The notes under the pieces are model-generated. The model saw nothing but the letters and a program-made list of their open reading frames with translations, was not told where the DNA came from and made no database searches. From Streptomyces sp. KMM 9044 (GTDB taxonomy: Bacteria > Actinomycetota > Actinomycetes > Streptomycetales > Streptomycetaceae), in the NCBI RefSeq assembly GCF_024701375.2, contig NZ_CP113910.1:806001-870000 (forward strand): a stretch of 64,000 nucleotides of DNA, read 5' to 3'. Numbering within the stretch: position 1 is the first letter of the stretch; the number at the start of each line of letters is the position of its first letter. The position numbers were made by a program, and so were the translations under genes. Shown here one piece after another: positions 1 to 7,938 of this stretch.

Positions 1-747
1 GGTCAGGAGGTCGAGCACGCGCGCGTGCAGCGCGCCGCCCGCCGCGCCCGCCGGGAAACGGGCGACCGCGGCGGGCCAGCCGGGCGGGAGCAGGGCGCCC
101 GCCAGGTCGGTGACCACGGTGACCTGTTCGGGCAGCATCTCGGCGGGACTGAGCAGCACGGTGTCGCGCGGTGCGTGCAGGGTGTCGCGCCAGGTCTCGT
201 CGCTCACCAGGTGCAGCCCTTCGCCGACGGCGGCCTCGAGGGTCTCGTGCAGCAGCTCGGGCGGAGCGACGGTGGCGGTGGGGTCGTCGGCGACGGAGAG
301 CACCAGCAGGCGGGGGTCTCCGCCCTCGGCACGCAGCCGCCGCACGGTCTCCAGCAGGGCGTACGGATCGGGGACGCCTCCGCTCTCGGCGGGCGTCGGC
401 ACATGGAAGGCGGGGCGGCCGAGCAGCCGGGCGTAGGGGGCCCACCAGGCGGCGCAGGGCCGGGGCACCAGTACGTCCCCGCCGATCGCCGCGGTGAGCG
501 CCGTGAGCAACGCGGGCGCGCCGGGGCCGGCGGCCACCCGGTCCGGCGCGGCGGGCAGCCCGCGCCTGTCGCCGTGGCCGCACGCGGCGTCCAGCAAGGC
601 CGGGCCGCCGCCGACCGGCTCGACCTCCGGGCGGGACGCAGCGGCGGCGAGGACCACGGCCAGTTCGGGCAGCACGGGCAGCCCGTCCTCGGGCAGCGCC
701 GGCCCGAAACGGACGGGGCCGTGGCCCTCGGGGTCCGTCCGCCGCAT
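1..747 (-). CDS. PLP-dependent aminotransferase, class I/II fold (C-terminus outside window)
   Basis: About 249 N-terminal codons are present and the gene runs off the left edge. The frame begins MRRTDPEGHGPVRFGP and continues with the fold-type I aminotransferase pattern: a glycine/alanine-rich helix (GPGAPALLTALTAAIGG) after which a substrate-contact segment (VPRPCAAWWAPYARLLGRP) follows, and a DDPT-type segment leading to LVSDETWRD, where D and E would lie near the cofactor. The Schiff-base lysine is not in the part seen. The start is supported by GGAGG five bases upstream of ATG. Third codon positions are almost all G or C. The donor and acceptor substrates cannot be told from this half; histidinol-phosphate or aromatic aminotransferases are both possible. 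Confidence 0.75.
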   Translation of the reverse strand, partial: MRRTDPEGHGPVRFGPALPEDGLPVLPELAVVLAAAASRPEVEPVGGGPALLDAACGHGDRRGLPAAPDRVAAGPGAPALLTALTAAIGGDVLVPRPCAAWWAPYARLLGRPAFHVPTPAESGGVPDPYALLETVRRLRAEGGDPRLLVLSVADDPTATVAPPELLHETLEAAVGEGLHLVSDETWRDTLHAPRDTVLLSPAEMLPEQVTVVTDLAGALLPPGWPAAVARFPAGAAGGALHARVLDLLT

Positions 748-880
748 ACGCACCTCCACGCGTTGTCCGGTGTCAGTACCCACAGTGCCCACCCCCACTC
801 CGGTCCATGTCCCGGCCGGGAGGACCGGGTGCGAGGGCCGGCCGGTCGCAGGAGGCCGCTCGGGGGAGACGGGCGAGACA

Positions 881-1955
881 TCAGTGGTCCGTACGCCTGC
901 CCCTGCCCCGGTGGAGCCGGTGGGCGGCGGCGCCGAACGCGCCCGCGACCAGCAGCCCGCCCGCGACGAGGGCGGGGGCGGAGTCGGTGAACCCGCCGCC
1001 CGTTCCCGCGTGGACGCCTCCCGGAACGGTGGGGCCGCCGCAGTGGGCACGCTCGGACGGAAGGCAGGGCGAGGGGGAGGGGAGGGGAGGGGGAGGGCTT
1101 GTGGGAGGGGGACGGCGCGCGGGAGGGGGTGCCAGAACCGTCCGGAGGGCGGGCGGCGACGGTGAAGGGGGCACTCCACGGCTTGCCCTTCCCGCCGGAT
1201 GCGGCGGGGCACGTGCCCTCGACGGTCCACGCGGAGCCGCCGCCCACCGCGCCGACGGCGTCGAGCGCGCCGAACGCTTCGGGAGTGAGCGCGTCGAGCG
1301 CACCCTCGACAGGGCCCTCCGCGCTCCCCATGCCCTCGGCGTCCTCCGTACCCTCGGCGTCCTCCATGCCCTCGGCGTCCTCCATGCCCTCGGCGTTCTC
1401 CGTACCCTCGGCGTCCTCCATGCCCTCGGCGTCCTCCATGCCCTCGGCGTCCTCCGTACCCTCGGCGTTCTCCATGCCCTCGGCGTTCTCCGTACCCTCG
1501 GCGTCCTCCATGCCCTCGGCGCCTCCGTCGATCCCCTCGCCGAGTTCCTCGTTCAGGTCGTCGTCCAGGCCCTCGTCCCGGTCCTCGTAGAGCTCATCAT
1601 CGAGTTCGCCGCCGAGGAGTTCGTCCTCCCGGGTCCCTGCCGTGCCCTCCGCATCCAGGGCGTCCCGGATGTCCGCGGTGCCGCGGTAGGTCGGACCGGA
1701 CTCCTCCTCGCCGACGCCGGCGACCTTCTTCAGTTCGACGACCTCCCCGTCGAAGGCCTCCGAAGTCGCCTCGAGGGTCTGCGGCGGGGGCACGCCGGTC
1801 GGATCGCAGAAGACCGAGACGGTGACGGTGCCGCCGGGGGCCACGCTGCCCGGGCCGACCTCGGCGGACGGGTCCGCGGACGCGGCGGGCGCGAGCACGT
1901 TGAGGACGGTGCCGACGGCTGCGGCGAGGGTCAGGGCACGGGCGGTGCGGCGCAT
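881..1955 (-). pseudogene. secreted, membrane-anchored Asp/Glu-rich repeat protein, frameshifted
   Basis: The first frame, from ATG 1955 (GAAGGAG upstream), has a signal peptide (MRRTARALTLAAAVGTVLNV, then LAPAASA), an Ig-like secreted domain, an acidic region and eleven EDAEGM/TENAEG hexapeptides at residues 149-214. Near 1075-1100 it enters a run of C-rich proline/serine codons and loses its natural ending. The expected ending lies in another frame and stops at 881: PGGVHAGTGGGFTDSAPALV followed by a hydrophobic segment and a basic tail (HRLHRGRGRR). That is the usual layout of small Streptomyces surface proteins with a C-terminal membrane anchor. A one-base slip in the G/C homopolymer tract explains this; it may be a real mutation or a sequencing error. 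Function unknown. Confidence 0.6.
1314..1511 (-). repeat. eleven 18-bp tandem units encoding EDAEGM/T hexapeptides
   Basis: Plus-strand unit is gcgtcctccatgccctcg with variants gcgttctccgtaccctcg. It codes for (M/T)E(D/N)AEG repeated eleven times, in residues 149-214 of the frameshifted secreted protein. The units differ mainly at codons 1 and 3, so the array has expanded in blocks of two or three. Confidence 0.9.
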
Positions 1956-2556
1956 GGTGCGGGCTCCTTCGGGCGGCGGCCGGGGCACGGCGTCCCGTTC
2001 GACGGCCGCGGGGGTGATCCCACGTCGGCGGGGCACGGGGGGCGCGCCCCGCATCCATCACAGTCCCCCGGCCACCGCATCGCGCGCGGCCGGGCCCCAT
2101 TCGCGGGACGCGCACGCCCGAGCGGGTGAAACCCTCGTGTGCCGGAACCCGTACGGCGGATCAAGCACTACCGGGGATCCGTCCTGGTTCCGCCCGGACG
2201 GCCGGCGCGGCGAGCGTGACCCCGGCCCGGATGCCCGCGTCCTGCGGTGGAGTGACGCCGCCGGGGCCGCTCGGGCGGGCCGGGCGGCAGGGGTTCCTCG
2301 TAACGGCCCCGCATCAGCGGAGCGCCGAGCACGAGCGACGGAACGAGCGCGGCGAGCACCGCCGCGGCCGGTCCCTTTCCAAGGAGACACGTGGGGGCGC
2401 GGAGGAGCGGGCGAACCGGGTCTCCCCCAGCCCCCGGCACAAACCGGCGGCGCACGAGCCCACGGGTGAAGACGATGACGATCCACCCGGTGAACCCCGT
2501 GTCGGTCCCCGCTGTCCGGGTACGCGGTGCGGACCCCGAGCCATCTGGAGGGAAAC
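1956..2556. other. intergenic region, no convincing gene
   Basis: Divergent spacer between the secreted repeat protein and the DUF2795 gene. It must hold both promoters, but I see no clear -35/-10 pair. A GTG preceded by AAGGAG at 2391 opens a 60-codon frame that overlaps the next gene's start; its composition is not typical of a coding sequence, so I do not call it. Confidence 0.5.
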
Positions 2557-2949
2557 ATGCAGCGAGGCAGTGACCGGCTGAGCGCTCACCGCGACGACGA
2601 GATGAAGCACGAGCTGCAGGGCATGCTGAGGTCGGGGCACCCCACCCGAACCGAGGAGTGGAACGATCCGGAGCCGTCCGCCGAGGACGACCCGGAGGTG
2701 GCGCACGGTCCGGTGACGCCGAGCCGCGCGCCGACGTCGCTGGAGTCGGTGCGGCTGGAGCTGGCCAGGATCCTGGGCCGTGGGGCGTTCCCCGCGGGCC
2801 CGCGCGAGCTGATGCGCACCCTGAGCCGGCGGTACGCCCCCGACACGCTCGTCGAGGCACTGGAGCGGCTGCCGCGGCAGGCCCGCTACGACAGCGTCCA
2901 GGAACTGGCCGAGGCGCTGACCCGGCCCCGGGAGACGGAGAACGCCTAG
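2557..2949 (+). CDS. DUF2795 domain protein
   Basis: Encodes 130 residues. The ATG at 2557 has GGAGGG four bases upstream; an in-frame ATG 30 bases earlier has no ribosome site. The N-terminal half is polar and acidic. The C-terminal half (ESVRLELARILGRGAFPAGP to SVQELAEAL) matches the small helical DUF2795 pattern: a short helix, a proline-containing turn, RELMRTLSRRYAPDTLVEAL and LPRQARYDSVQE. Such proteins are common and short in actinomycetes, and their role is not known. It precedes the PfpI-family gene by 63 bases on the same strand and may share a transcript. Confidence 0.75.
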   Translation: MQRGSDRLSAHRDDEMKHELQGMLRSGHPTRTEEWNDPEPSAEDDPEVAHGPVTPSRAPTSLESVRLELARILGRGAFPAGPRELMRTLSRRYAPDTLVEALERLPRQARYDSVQELAEALTRPRETENA

Positions 2950-3012
2950 GCACCCGGTTCCCCCTCCCCCGACACCATCCGAACGACTCATACGAAAAGG
3001 ACGGAGCGCACC

Positions 3013-3567
3013 ATGCGCATCGCATTCCTCGTCGCGCCCGAAGGCGTCGAGCAGGTCGAGCTGACCGAGCCGTGGCAGGCGGCCGTGGACGCCGGTCACG
3101 AACCCGTGCTCGTGTCGACGCAGTCCGGCAGCATCCAGGCCCTCAACCACCTCGACAAGGCGGACACCTTTCCCGTGCAGGAGGTCGTCGGCGACACGTC
3201 GGCCGACGCCTTCGACGGGCTGGTACTGCCGGGCGGCGTGGCCAACCCGGACCTCCTGCGCACGGACGGGAAGGCCGTCGCGTTCGTGCGGGACTTCGCC
3301 GGGCAGGGGCGGCCGGTCGCCGCGATCTGCCACGCGCCCTGGACCCTCATCGAGGCGGACGTGGTCCGCGGCAGGGAACTGACCAGCTGGCCCAGCCTCG
3401 AAACCGACCTGCGCAACGCCGGTGCCACCTGGGTCGACGAGCAGGTGAAGGTCTGCGACCACGGCCCCGGCAAGCTGGTCACCAGCCGCAAGCCGGACGA
3501 CCTCGAGGCGTTCTGCGAGACGTATCTCCAGGTCTTCACCGCGGAAGCGGACGCGAGGGCCGCCTGA
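3013..3567 (+). CDS. DJ-1/PfpI family protein (YhbO-type stress protein)
   Basis: The protein has 184 residues, the normal size for PfpI/YhbO proteins, which act as glyoxalase/deglycase-like or peptidase-like stress enzymes in the cytoplasm. It starts MRIAFLVAPEGVEQVEL, the class I glutamine amidotransferase-like strand and helix with the conserved acidic residue at about 15-18. The nucleophile elbow is AAICHAPW with Cys106 followed by His107. The DGLVLPGG segment is also typical. AAAAGGACGGAG lies just upstream of the ATG. The substrate cannot be told from sequence. Confidence 0.9.
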   Translation: MRIAFLVAPEGVEQVELTEPWQAAVDAGHEPVLVSTQSGSIQALNHLDKADTFPVQEVVGDTSADAFDGLVLPGGVANPDLLRTDGKAVAFVRDFAGQGRPVAAICHAPWTLIEADVVRGRELTSWPSLETDLRNAGATWVDEQVKVCDHGPGKLVTSRKPDDLEAFCETYLQVFTAEADARAA

Positions 3568-3587
3568 GGCCGACGGCCCTCCCGATC

Positions 3588-3625
3588 GTGCGGCCCTCCC
3601 GGGCCCCCGCCCGGGAGGGCCGCAC
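3588..3625. terminator. bidirectional hairpin terminator
   Basis: A perfect 16-bp stem (GTGCGGCCCTCCCGGG with its complement at 3610-3625) and 6-base loop, between the convergent PfpI gene and the small minus-strand gene at 3661. Confidence 0.75.
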
Positions 3626-3660
3626 GGCGCCCGGACGAGGGCTCGGCGCCCGGAGGAAGG

Positions 3661-3927
3661 TCAGGTGCCCGACGTCGTGGGGGTCATGGAGGCCCCCCCG
3701 GCCGCGCCGGTCCGCTCGCGGGCGCCTTCGCGCGTGCGGGCCGCCGCCACCCGGCGGCGGGGGTTGCGGCGCAGGTACTCGCCCTCCAGCTGCGCCATGC
3801 GCTCGTTGTGGGCCCGCAGCGCGCCGTTGGCTGCGTACAGCAGAGTGTCGTGACGCGTCCGGTGAATGGTTTCCAGCTCCTTCATGAGCTGCTGGTCGTC
3901 CAGGCGGTTCGGCTCGACTCCGGTCAT
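3661..3927 (-). CDS. small conserved actinomycete protein (DUF6158-like)
   Basis: Encodes 88 residues from ATG 3927. Features are an N-terminal DDQQLMKELETIHRTRHDTL helix, a second helix (NGALRAHNERMAQLEGEYLR) and a basic tail with RNPRRRVAAARTREGARE. It resembles a short Streptomyces family that I recall as DUF6158; function is unknown. The annotated frame could be extended to 4008, but the extra residues are low-complexity and the DDQQL helix begins soon after 3927. It has its own terminator towards the PfpI gene. Confidence 0.65.
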   Translation of the reverse strand: MTGVEPNRLDDQQLMKELETIHRTRHDTLLYAANGALRAHNERMAQLEGEYLRRNPRRRVAAARTREGARERTGAAGGASMTPTTSGT

Positions 3928-4042
3928 CGTGTGCCCCGCTCGTCGTGTGCGTCCTGCGGTCCGGGTACCCGCCGGGGAAGGCCACGGGCCCCGCGTCCCT
4001 GCATCCACTCTACGAACATCCCGGCCACCGGGCCCGTTCCGC

Positions 4043-5662
4043 CTACCGGGCCCGGTCCACCCGGCGCTCGTCCCACACCGGTTCGGAGGTCTCCCGGACC
4101 CTGCCGTCGCTGCCGAAGACCAGGTAGCGGTCGAAGGAGCGGGCGAACCAGCGGTCGTGCGTGACGGCCAGCACCGTGCCCTCGAACGCCTCCAGGCCCT
4201 CCTGGAGCGCCTGGGCCGACTCCAGGTCCAGGTTGTCGGTCGGCTCGTCGAGCAGCAGGGCCGTGACGCCCTGGAGCTCGACGAGCAGGATCTGGAACCT
4301 GGCCTGCTGGCCGCCGGAGAGCCGGCCGAAGGTCTGCTCGGCCTGGCCGGTCAGTTCGTAGCGGCGTAGCCGGGACATGGCGGCGCCCCGGTCCTGGGCG
4401 TGCTCCTTCCACAGGATGTCCAGGAGGGTGCGGCCTTCCAGCTCGGGGTGCGCGTGCGTCTGCGCGAAGTGTCCGGGGACGACACGGGCACCGAGCCGCC
4501 AGCCGCCGGTGTGGCTCACGTCGTCCCCGGCGAGCAGGCGCAGGAAGTGCGACTTGCCGGAGCCATTGGAACCGAGCACGGCGGCCCGCTCCCCGTAGAA
4601 GACCTCCAGGTCGAACGGCTGCATCAGGCCGGTGAGTTCGAGCTGCTCGCAGGTGACCGCGCGGACTCCGGTCCGGCCGCCCTTCAGACGCATCCTGATG
4701 TCCTGCTCACGCGGCGGCTCCGGTGGCGGGCCGGCCTCCTCGAACTTGCGCAGCCGGGTCTGCGCCGCCTGGTACCGGGACGCCATGTCGTGGCTTACGG
4801 AGGCGGCCTGACGGAGGTTGAGCACCAGCTTCTTCAGCTGGGCGTGCTTCTCGTCCCACCGCCTGCGCAACTCCTCGAAGCGGGCGAAGCGTTCACGGCG
4901 GGCCTCGTGGTACGTGGCGAATCCGCCGCCGTGCACCCAGGCGTCGGCGCCGGCGGGACCCGGTTCGAGGGAGACGATGCGCTGGGCGGCGCGGGCGAGC
5001 AGTTCGCGGTCGTGAGAGACGAACAGCACGGTTTTACGGGTCTGTTCGAGCCGTTCCTCCAGCCAGCGTTTGCCGGGCACGTCGAGGTAGTTGTCGGGCT
5101 CGTCGAGGAGCAGGACCTCGTCGGTGCCGCGCAGGAGCGCCTCGAGGACCAGCCGTTTCTGCTCGCCTCCGGAGAGGGTGCGCACCTGGCGCCACTGCGC
5201 CTTGTCGTACGGGACTCCGAGCGCGGCCGTCGTGCACATGTCCCAGAGCGTCTCGGCCTCGTAGCCACGCGCCTCGGCCCAGTCGGCAAGTGCCTGCGCG
5301 TACTCCATCTGGGCGGCCTCGTCGTCCACGGTGAGGAGGACGTCCTCGGCCTTGTCGACGGCGCGGGCCGCTTCGCGGATCCGGGGGGCGGCGACGGAGA
5401 CGAGGAGGTCGCGCACGGTCGTCCCGTCCCGTACGGAGCCCACGAACTGGCGCATGACGCCGAGGCCTCCGCTGACCGTGACCGATCCGCCGTGCGGCTT
5501 CAGCTCGCCGGAGAGAAGGCGCAGGAGCGTCGTCTTGCCCGCGCCGTTGGGTCCGACCAGGGCCATGACGGCCCCTTCCCCCACCCGGAAGGACACGTCG
5601 CCCAGGAGCGCCCTCCCGTCGGGAAGGGAGTACTCCAGATACGCGGCTTCGAGGTGACCCAT
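4043..5662 (-). CDS. ABC-F family ATPase (ribosome-associated)
   Basis: 539 residues with two ABC ATPase domains and no membrane segments. Domain 1 has Walker A GPNGAGKTT (about 37-45), signature LSGGEQKR and Walker B LLLDEP. Domain 2 has GSNGSGKSH, LSGGQQAR and LLLDEPTDNLD. The linker between them is charged and helical (HEARRERFARFEELRRRWDE), as in ABC-F proteins that bind the ribosomal E site. Members either protect ribosomes from antibiotics or act in translation; this sequence alone does not say which. The second Walker A carries His where Thr/Ser is common (GKSH), which also occurs in this family. It is transcribed alone, divergently from the methyltransferase at 5856. Confidence 0.9.
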   Translation of the reverse strand: MGHLEAAYLEYSLPDGRALLGDVSFRVGEGAVMALVGPNGAGKTTLLRLLSGELKPHGGSVTVSGGLGVMRQFVGSVRDGTTVRDLLVSVAAPRIREAARAVDKAEDVLLTVDDEAAQMEYAQALADWAEARGYEAETLWDMCTTAALGVPYDKAQWRQVRTLSGGEQKRLVLEALLRGTDEVLLLDEPDNYLDVPGKRWLEERLEQTRKTVLFVSHDRELLARAAQRIVSLEPGPAGADAWVHGGGFATYHEARRERFARFEELRRRWDEKHAQLKKLVLNLRQAASVSHDMASRYQAAQTRLRKFEEAGPPPEPPREQDIRMRLKGGRTGVRAVTCEQLELTGLMQPFDLEVFYGERAAVLGSNGSGKSHFLRLLAGDDVSHTGGWRLGARVVPGHFAQTHAHPELEGRTLLDILWKEHAQDRGAAMSRLRRYELTGQAEQTFGRLSGGQQARFQILLVELQGVTALLLDEPTDNLDLESAQALQEGLEAFEGTVLAVTHDRWFARSFDRYLVFGSDGRVRETSEPVWDERRVDRAR

Positions 5663-5855
5663 GAGAGGCGATTGTCCGGGGCCTCGACGCAGGCGGCAAA
5701 CCGTTTCGGCCGCCGGGCACGCACGTGCCCGGCGGCCGCAGCCCTCGGTCCATAATACGGAACCACAGTCTCACCATACGGTTGATACGCCTACTGTGTC
5801 GGTCACGCGGGAAAACCGGGAACCCCAGAACGCGACGAGAAGGGACGGGCCCCTC

Positions 5856-6677
5856 ATGTCCGCACCGCAGGAGACAGCCGTCTACACCCACGGGCACCAC
5901 GAATCGGTGCTCCGGTCGCACACCTGGCGGACGGCGGCCAACTCGGCGGCGTACCTCCTCGGGGCGCTGGAGCCCTCCTCACGGATCCTGGACATCGGCT
6001 GTGGCCCCGGCACCATCACCGCGGACCTGGCCGCGCTCGTCCCCGACGGGCACGTCACCGGGCTCGACCGGGCGCCGGGCGTCCTGGAGCAGGCCCGCTC
6101 CACGGCCGGCGAGCGGGGCCTGACGAACACCACGTTCACGGTGGGCGACGTGCACGCGCTGGACTTTCCGGACGACACGTTCTCCGTGGTGCACGCCCAT
6201 CAGGTGCTCCAGCACGTGGGCGATCCGGTGCGGGCGCTGCGCGAGATGAAGCGGGTGACCGGGCCGGGCGGTGTCGTCGCCGTCCGCGACGCGGACTACG
6301 CGGCGATGACCTGGTATCCCCTGTCCCGGGGCATGGACGACTGGCTGGACCTGTACCGGCGGGTGGCGCGGGCCAACGGGGGCGAGCCGGACGCGGGACG
6401 GCGGCTGAAGTCCTGGGCACTGGCCGCGGGGTTCAAGGACATCACCACGGCCTCGGGCACCTGGACCTACTCGACCGCCGAGGAACGGGCCTGGTGGAGC
6501 GGCCTGTGGGCCGACCGCACGGTGGCGTCGGAGTACGCCGAGCGGGCCACCGGACAGGGCCATGCGACCGGCGGGGAACTGAAGGCCGTGGCGGACGCCT
6601 GGCGGGCGTGGGGCGCGCGGGACGACGGATGGTTCAGCGTGCTGCACGGAGAAATCCTCTGCCGCAAGGAAGCGTGA
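5856..6677 (+). CDS. class I SAM-dependent methyltransferase
   Basis: 273 residues from ATG 5856, with AGAAGGGA about 15 bases upstream. SAM-binding motif I is ILDIGCGPGTITADLA, motif post-I ends in GLDRAPG, and the FTVGDVHALDFPDDTFSVVH segment is the usual acidic loop of UbiE/Methyltransf_11 enzymes. The reading frame is open back to 5661, but the upstream residues are low-complexity. The substrate is not known; UbiE/COQ5-like small-molecule methylation is the family's usual role. Confidence 0.85.
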   Translation: MSAPQETAVYTHGHHESVLRSHTWRTAANSAAYLLGALEPSSRILDIGCGPGTITADLAALVPDGHVTGLDRAPGVLEQARSTAGERGLTNTTFTVGDVHALDFPDDTFSVVHAHQVLQHVGDPVRALREMKRVTGPGGVVAVRDADYAAMTWYPLSRGMDDWLDLYRRVARANGGEPDAGRRLKSWALAAGFKDITTASGTWTYSTAEERAWWSGLWADRTVASEYAERATGQGHATGGELKAVADAWRAWGARDDGWFSVLHGEILCRKEA

Positions 6678-6719
6678 AACGAGAATTCCGGGAAACCAGG
6701 AGTCCAGGAGGTCAAAACA

Positions 6720-6890
6720 ATGGTTCCTGTTCTGCTCGTACTGCTTCTGGCTCTGGTTCTTTTCGGCGCCGGATTCGCCGTGAAGGCACTCTGGTGGATC
6801 GCGTTGGCGGTGCTTGTCCTGTGGTTGCTGGGATTCTTCATGCGCGGCACGTCCGCGAGCGGCGGCAAGGGCCGTTGGTACCGGTGGTGA
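6720..6890 (+). CDS. small hydrophobic membrane protein (56 aa)
   Basis: ATG 6720 is preceded by AGGAGG at an 8-base spacing. The product (MVPVLLVLLLALVLFGAGFA, then two further hydrophobic stretches ending LVLWLLGFFMRG) has two membrane helices and a short basic tail, GGKGRWYRW. Tiny proteins of this layout are widespread in Streptomyces and are often called hydrophobic protein; they have no assigned function. It lies 42 bases after the methyltransferase and ends before a strong terminator. Confidence 0.8.
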   Translation: MVPVLLVLLLALVLFGAGFAVKALWWIALAVLVLWLLGFFMRGTSASGGKGRWYRW

Positions 6891-6949
6891 GATGACGAAA
6901 GCCCAGGGGGCCGACTCGGGACCCGAGCCCCCGAAGCCCTGAGGGCTAC

Positions 6950-6985
6950 CGGAGCGCAGACCCCTTTCCCGGGGTCTGCGCTCCG
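6950..6985. terminator. bidirectional hairpin terminator
   Basis: A perfect 15-bp stem, CGGAGCGCAGACCCC with its complement, and loop tttccc. It separates the convergent small membrane protein gene from the GvpL/F gene. Confidence 0.8.
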
Positions 6986-6991
6986 GGCCGT

Positions 6992-7693
6992 TCAGTCGCC
7001 TTCCCCGGCGAACGAATACGCCGCCCACGGCCCGGTGAGGTCCACGCGGATTCCGGGCACCGCGCCCTTGGCCCGTTCCACCCTTTCCACGAACTTCTCG
7101 GATTCCCCCCGGGGTACGAGAAAAGCCGCATCGAGCACGTTGCGTCCCGGGGTGGGGTCGTCGCCGCGGAGCGCGGGATCACGTGACGCGCGTGGCCGGG
7201 AATCCTCGGCGTACCCGGACAGCGCCTCGAAGAGCCGGTTCGCGAGAACCTCGGCCTGCTGCGGGGACACCGGCGGTGCGGCGGAGGTCCCGGCAGGCTC
7301 CTCGACGAAGACCCTGACGCCCCATTCCACCCGGCCCTCCAGCCGGTCCAGCATCCGCAGGAAGTGCTCCTCACGCGCCTCCATCATCGTCCGTACGCCG
7401 CTGTCGTCGGGAAACACGCTGCCCAGCCGCAGCGGCAGCGGGGTGGTGACGGTGGTGAGCGCGTCGACGACGCCCTGGTGGGCGCGGGCGACCGCGGTCA
7501 GCCAGTCGGGGTCCTCCCGGCGCCTGGGGAACGACTCCTCGGCGAAGTCGGCCTCCGGGACGTGGCTGACGACCGCCCTCAGGCCGTGGTGCGGCAGCAG
7601 CCGGGGCGGATCGCCCGCCACACCGGTCAGCTGCGCCTGGAGCGGCGTGCCGTAGGGACGGCATATGGCGTACACGTACCGCAGTCCGGTCAC
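6992..7693 (-). CDS. GvpL/GvpF family gas-vesicle protein
   Basis: 233 residues from GTG 7693, which has GAAGGAGGC upstream. The family pattern is clear: LRYVYAICRP at the N-terminus, RAVVSHVPEADFAEE, the VVDALTTVTTPLPLRLGSVF core and a C-terminal FLVPRGESEKFVERVERAKG before LTGPWAAYSF. GvpF and GvpL are minor gas-vesicle wall or assembly proteins. No gvpA, gvpJ, gvpK, gvpN or gvpO gene is present here. Its start codon overlaps the stop of the preceding small gene by four bases (GTGA), so it is co-translated with the transketolase operon. Confidence 0.85.
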   Translation of the reverse strand: MTGLRYVYAICRPYGTPLQAQLTGVAGDPPRLLPHHGLRAVVSHVPEADFAEESFPRRREDPDWLTAVARAHQGVVDALTTVTTPLPLRLGSVFPDDSGVRTMMEAREEHFLRMLDRLEGRVEWGVRVFVEEPAGTSAAPPVSPQQAEVLANRLFEALSGYAEDSRPRASRDPALRGDDPTPGRNVLDAAFLVPRGESEKFVERVERAKGAVPGIRVDLTGPWAAYSFAGEGD

Positions 7694-7938
7694 GAAGCCT
7701 CCTTCGGCGTACGGCCGGCCGGCCGCCGTGCCGGCGTCCTGCCCCCACCACTCAGGGCGTTCAGACGTCGGCGGGCCGGGCCCAGTGCGCGGCCCCGGCT
7801 CAGCAGTCCGGTCCAGGGCTCCCGGGCGCCCCCGCCGCCGGGGAGGAGCACCCTCCCCGGCCGGTGGATTCCCATCCTGCGGCGGCCGGCCCGCACCGTC
7901 CGCACGCCGTCACGGCCGTCGCCGCCGCTGTCGGTCAC
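7690..7938 (-). CDS. small basic protein of unknown function, coupled between transketolase and GvpL/F
   Basis: 82 residues, Arg/Gly-rich. Both ends show GTGA overlaps: its GTG start overlaps the transketolase stop, and its TGA overlaps the GvpL/F start. Third codon positions are mostly G or C. The overlaps argue that it is translated, but I recognise no domain. It could be a remnant of a gas-vesicle gene, or a linker that arose when a gvp cluster was lost. Confidence 0.5.
   Translation of the reverse strand: MTDSGGDGRDGVRTVRAGRRRMGIHRPGRVLLPGGGGAREPWTGLLSRGRALGPARRRLNALSGGGRTPARRPAGRTPKEAS

Noticed and set aside
807..2129. Long plus-strand frame with repeated RTLGVLHALGVL
   Set aside because: It is the complement of the hexapeptide repeat of the minus-strand secreted protein; it has no signal or homology.
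2168..2500. Minus-strand frame with a hydrophobic stretch (LAALVPSLVLGAPLMRGRYE)
   Set aside because: The third-position G/C content is lower than in true genes and no start is convincing.
2391..2573. 60-codon plus-strand frame behind AAGGAG
   Set aside because: Basic and low-complexity, it overlaps the better supported ATG of the DUF2795 gene.
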